64,000 bases of DNA, from positions 620,001-684,000 of the forward strand of contig NZ_JBBOOK010000002.1 of the NCBI RefSeq assembly GCF_038003045.1, in the 5' to 3' direction. Positions 61,588 to 64,000 of the stretch are shown one piece after another; position 1 is the first letter of the stretch, and every line of letters begins with the position of its first letter. The position numbers were made by a program, and so were the translations under genes. The notes under the pieces were generated by a model that did no database searches, had not been told where the DNA came from, and saw only the letters and a list, made by a program, of their open reading frames with translations. The stretch is from Sporosarcina sp. FSL W7-1349 (GTDB lineage: Bacteria > Bacillota > Bacilli > Bacillales_A > Planococcaceae).

Positions 61588-62568
61588 TTACGAATTGGAC
61601 GAACTGCTGGCGGAGGAAGCGGCCATCGCTGCGATTGTGGCGGCCATGACGGCTTGCTGCGCCTGGATGATCAATTCGATGGACGCCGCCAGGCTGATGC
61701 CTGTTTCATCGACATGAGCCGGGTCGACCAGTTGGTGCATAATATACCCGATGCCGATCGATAAGGCCATTTCCCGGTTCCATTTCAGCGGCTTCGCCGT
61801 TTCCAACACCTTGGTCAAATCAATAATCGCAGCCACATCTGCATCCGCCACTTTGAAAACGGTCAAGAAGCCGATCATCGGATAGTGGACGGGCCGAACT
61901 TTCGTATCCCGCTTAAATCGGTCTAGGGTTTCGGCAGCCCGCGCAACGAGTGTTTCATCGAATTCAATATGTATATAGGTCATCACTTGGGAGAGCCATT
62001 GCAGTTCATTCCCCGACTTGAATCCGGCAGTACGGAGTGCATCGTAATAGGCACGCATCGCTTTCGCATGTTCGGTCGGGTCTTCCCCTCGCTTGCTGAG
62101 AAGGAGCGCATAGGCGTAATCATCGTCCGACGTTAGGAAATAATGCTGTTTTTTCATGGCATCATAGAGTTTTTTCGCTTGCCGCGCCTCTTGCTCATAC
62201 ACATCCAGGTCGTCCGTCATAAGAAGGGCGGCCAAATAAGAATGAATCGTATTGCGGAAGCCGGCACTCTTCAACACCTGCTGCTTCGCCAATAAACGCT
62301 CGACCCCCTGTTCGATGGGCAAGCTACGGCGATCTAGAAATGCCGCAATCATAGGCAGTAGATGGCCGCGAAGCGGAGAAAACCAGCCGGATCGTTGTTT
62401 AAGCGCATCCATGGAACGGTTCAATCGGACCGCATCAAATTCCCGATCCGATGTCACATAATACGATGTAATCGTCAACACAATGTTTTTATCCACCGTC
62501 CAACCCGCCAATGATTTCACTTTACTATAGGTCAGTTCCACTTCTTGTTTAATCCGATTCGCATCCAA
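61588..62568 (-). CDS. DUF4003 family protein
   Basis: A 326-residue, mainly helical soluble protein matching the DUF4003 family (start RIKQEVELTYSKVKSLAGWT, middle TSDDDYAYALLL, end GIGYIMHQL). Function unknown. The Ala/Ser-rich C-terminus (IAAMAASSASSSSNS) is a likely flexible tail. A TTG at 62568 after AAGGGGG is the start. It is divergent from the AAC(3)-like gene 108 bases away. Confidence 0.82.
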   Translation of the reverse strand: MDANRIKQEVELTYSKVKSLAGWTVDKNIVLTITSYYVTSDREFDAVRLNRSMDALKQRSGWFSPLRGHLLPMIAAFLDRRSLPIEQGVERLLAKQQVLKSAGFRNTIHSYLAALLMTDDLDVYEQEARQAKKLYDAMKKQHYFLTSDDDYAYALLLSKRGEDPTEHAKAMRAYYDALRTAGFKSGNELQWLSQVMTYIHIEFDETLVARAAETLDRFKRDTKVRPVHYPMIGFLTVFKVADADVAAIIDLTKVLETAKPLKWNREMALSIGIGYIMHQLVDPAHVDETGISLAASIELIIQAQQAVMAATIAAMAASSASSSSNS

Positions 62569-62676
62569 TCCGCACGCCCCCTTTCCTATATGTACGATTC
62601 AATATGGGAAAAGTTTCAGAGAGGCTTGGCGAAACCGCGCTGGCTTGCTATTCTTGGCTTACAAGGAGTGATGAGC

Positions 62677-63486
62677 ATGTCGGAATTCGAAGTCATTTTA
62701 CATACAAACTTGTTCCAATCAAAAGAAACTTTAAAGAATAATCTTCGAGAAATGGGCATCCAATCGGGCGATGCGATCATGGTCCATTCTTCATTGAAAT
62801 CGATCGGCTGGGTCGCCGGCGGAGCACAGGCGGTCGTCGAGGCATTGATGGAAACTGTGACGTCGGAAGGAACGATCGTCATGCCTGCTCAATCGACGGA
62901 CAATTCGGATCCATCGTATTGGATGATGCCAGCTGTACCGGAAGATTGGCATGAACCGATTCGCCAAACGATGCCCGCATACGATCCCCATTTGACTCAC
63001 CTGCGGGAGATGGGGAAGATTGCGGACTGCTTCCATCGGCACCCGGAGACGATCCGCAGTCCCCACCCTGCCCACTCGTTCATGGCGTGGGGCAAGCATG
63101 CGGAAGAATGGATGGAGACACACCCGCTGGATGATTCGTTCGGGAAGGGTTCACCTCTCGGCAAGATGATCGAGACGGATGTCAAAATCCTGCTGATCGG
63201 CGTCGGCTATGATTCTTGCACCGCCCTTCATCTAAGTGAATATTTGGCACACCGACCGCCGATGATCTCACAAGGCTCCGCTATGATGCAAGATGGAAAA
63301 CGAGTTTGGGCTACATACGAAATGGTCGACGTCGACTCCGGCGTCTTTCCGGAATTAGGGACTGCTTTTGAAACAGCGAACCCTGGCATCGTACAAAATC
63401 GAAAACTCGGACAAGCGAATTGCAAAATCATCCCGATGCAGCCTTTGATTCGCTTCGGGACAGGTTGGATTGCGGTACGGCGGTAA
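62677..63486 (+). CDS. AAC(3)-family N-acetyltransferase (YokD-like)
   Basis: A 269-residue member of the aminoglycoside 3-N-acetyltransferase fold. MVHSSLKSIGWV near residue 31 and HPAHSFMAWG near 133 are the acetyl-CoA and catalytic His segments, and TALHLSEYLAH is also typical. Chromosomal YokD-type members of Bacillus are not proven to give resistance, and the true substrate is unknown. ATG 62677 is eight bases after AAGGAG; an ATG two codons earlier is too close. There is no mobile element beside it. Confidence 0.88.
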   Translation: MSEFEVILHTNLFQSKETLKNNLREMGIQSGDAIMVHSSLKSIGWVAGGAQAVVEALMETVTSEGTIVMPAQSTDNSDPSYWMMPAVPEDWHEPIRQTMPAYDPHLTHLREMGKIADCFHRHPETIRSPHPAHSFMAWGKHAEEWMETHPLDDSFGKGSPLGKMIETDVKILLIGVGYDSCTALHLSEYLAHRPPMISQGSAMMQDGKRVWATYEMVDVDSGVFPELGTAFETANPGIVQNRKLGQANCKIIPMQPLIRFGTGWIAVRR

Positions 63487-63546
63487 GTGCCAATTTCTAC
63501 ATTCACGTTTGTTCGAAACAATCATGTTAAAAACAAACACGGCTGC

Positions 63547-63575
63547 TTGGGGCACCTTACCGAAGATGGTATAAT
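63547..63575 (+). promoter_or_regulatory. Promoter of the mazE-like gene
   Basis: TTGGGG (63547-63552) and a consensus TATAAT (63570-63575) are separated by 17 bases, 55 bases before the antitoxin start. Confidence 0.65.
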
Positions 63576-63630
63576 GAATCCGAGGAAGCAACTGGAAACT
63601 AAAACGACTCAAAGTAAAGGAGCTGATTAC

Positions 63631-63879
63631 ATGGCTACAGTTACTGTCCAAAAATGGGGAAATAGTTTAGGTATTCGTATTCCAAAAGAAGTTGCTGATT
63701 GGATCGGCATCGACCAAGGTTCTGAGCTGGAATTACATGTGAGTGGTCGTGAGAGTATCACATTGAAACCAAAAAGACCCCGAAAAAAATACACATTGGA
63801 AGAGCTATTGGCACAAATTACCCCCGAAAATCGACACGAAGAGATTGATTTCGAAACCGAAGGGCGTGAATACCTGTAA
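63631..63879 (+). CDS. mazE: MazE-like antitoxin
   Basis: An 82-residue protein with a SpoVT/AbrB-type DNA-binding hairpin at the N-terminus (VQKWGNSLGIRIPKEVADW at residues 6-24) and a disordered acidic C-terminus (TPENRHEEIDFETEGREYL region) that in MazE binds the toxin. AAAGGAG precedes the ATG at 63631. Its TAA stop overlaps the next ATG by one base, the usual antitoxin-toxin coupling. Confidence 0.88.
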   Translation: MATVTVQKWGNSLGIRIPKEVADWIGIDQGSELELHVSGRESITLKPKRPRKKYTLEELLAQITPENRHEEIDFETEGREYL

Positions 63880-63950
63880 TGCCCGAAGCTTTGCCAAAGA
63901 GAGGCGATTTAACAGCACTCCGAAAGAAGTCTCCCTCTTCAAGTGTGTGA
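63879..63950 (+). pseudogene. mazF: mazF toxin gene, interrupted after about 12 codons
   Basis: The frame begins MPEALPKRGDLT, which matches the MazF N-terminus (MPEAxxPxRGDxxW). The expected tryptophan and the following DFxPxxGxEQ segment are absent: the frame reads ALRKKSPSSSV and stops at 63950. The bases after the break, to the window end, encode nothing MazF-like in any frame. An insertion at about 63912 is likely, and its identity cannot be told from 90 bases. Confidence 0.55.
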
Positions 63951-64000
63951 AGGGCAAGCACAACGGTAAGGGAGAGATGAATTTCGGTTGGCGGTAGCCA

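Noticed and set aside
62677..63486. Aminoglycoside resistance gene on a mobile element
   Set aside because: The protein belongs to the AAC(3) fold, but it is a YokD-like chromosomal type with no transposase or repeats beside it. Resistance cannot be claimed.

Overview
The window looks like a chromosome segment from an endospore-forming member of the Bacillales, most like Sporosarcina or a related Planococcaceae genus. Pointers are a CotD-type spore coat protein, a GerA/GerB/GerC germinant receptor operon, Bacillus-type des-desK-desR and ykfABC modules, bacilliredoxin YtxJ, strong AGGAGG-type ribosome binding sites and frequent TTG or GTG starts. No rRNA or tRNA gene was recognised. The genus call is inference from gene content.

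Layout. 1-5.7 kb: SAM riboswitch, fused homocysteine methyltransferase/MTHFR and cobalamin-dependent MetH. 5.9-9.1 kb: CotD-like coat protein, a 57-aa protein, a DCC-family thiol protein and an aldehyde dehydrogenase with its DUF779 partner. 9.3-12.8 kb: HtrA-type protease followed by a two-component system. 13-17 kb: TetR regulator with two matching operators and a divergent membrane protein, then a quinone-stress pair (MhqD-like, WrbA) behind an MhqR-like palindrome, and a DUF3238 protein. 17-20 kb: TPP riboswitch and thiM-thiD-thiE-thiW salvage operon. 20-32 kb: LuxR regulator facing an amidase, Uma2 endonuclease, NMO/FabK-like flavoprotein, permease, YqcI/YcgG protein, lone AbrB-type protein, D-serine dehydratase, DacA-type carboxypeptidase and PhoD-like phosphatase. 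32-35.4 kb: desR, desK and the desaturase des, with a long repeat array between desK and des. 36-45 kb: SDR, YtxJ, PAP2 phosphatase, Atl, MscL, a structured palindromic element, DUF2207 protein, NERD protein and a fetA/truncated fetB pair. 45-49.7 kb: six-gene YtrA-type ABC operon. 50.5-55.1 kb: an AT-rich island with the ger operon, ending beside a truncated gene. 55-61 kb: chemoreceptor, thioesterase and ykfA-ykfB-ykfC murein-peptide recycling. 61-64 kb: GNAT, DUF4003, AAC(3)-family protein, and mazE with a mazF that breaks after about 12 codons.

The most unusual signal is a set of at least seven intergenic tandem arrays (about 5721, 12816, 20074, 24500, 33791, 41578 and 43253). They have different sequences but the same basic period of 20 to 21 bp, about two turns of B-DNA. 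Two have higher-order units of 123 and 102 bp. Two reach into a neighbouring stop codon or C-terminus. I know of no described element with this behaviour.
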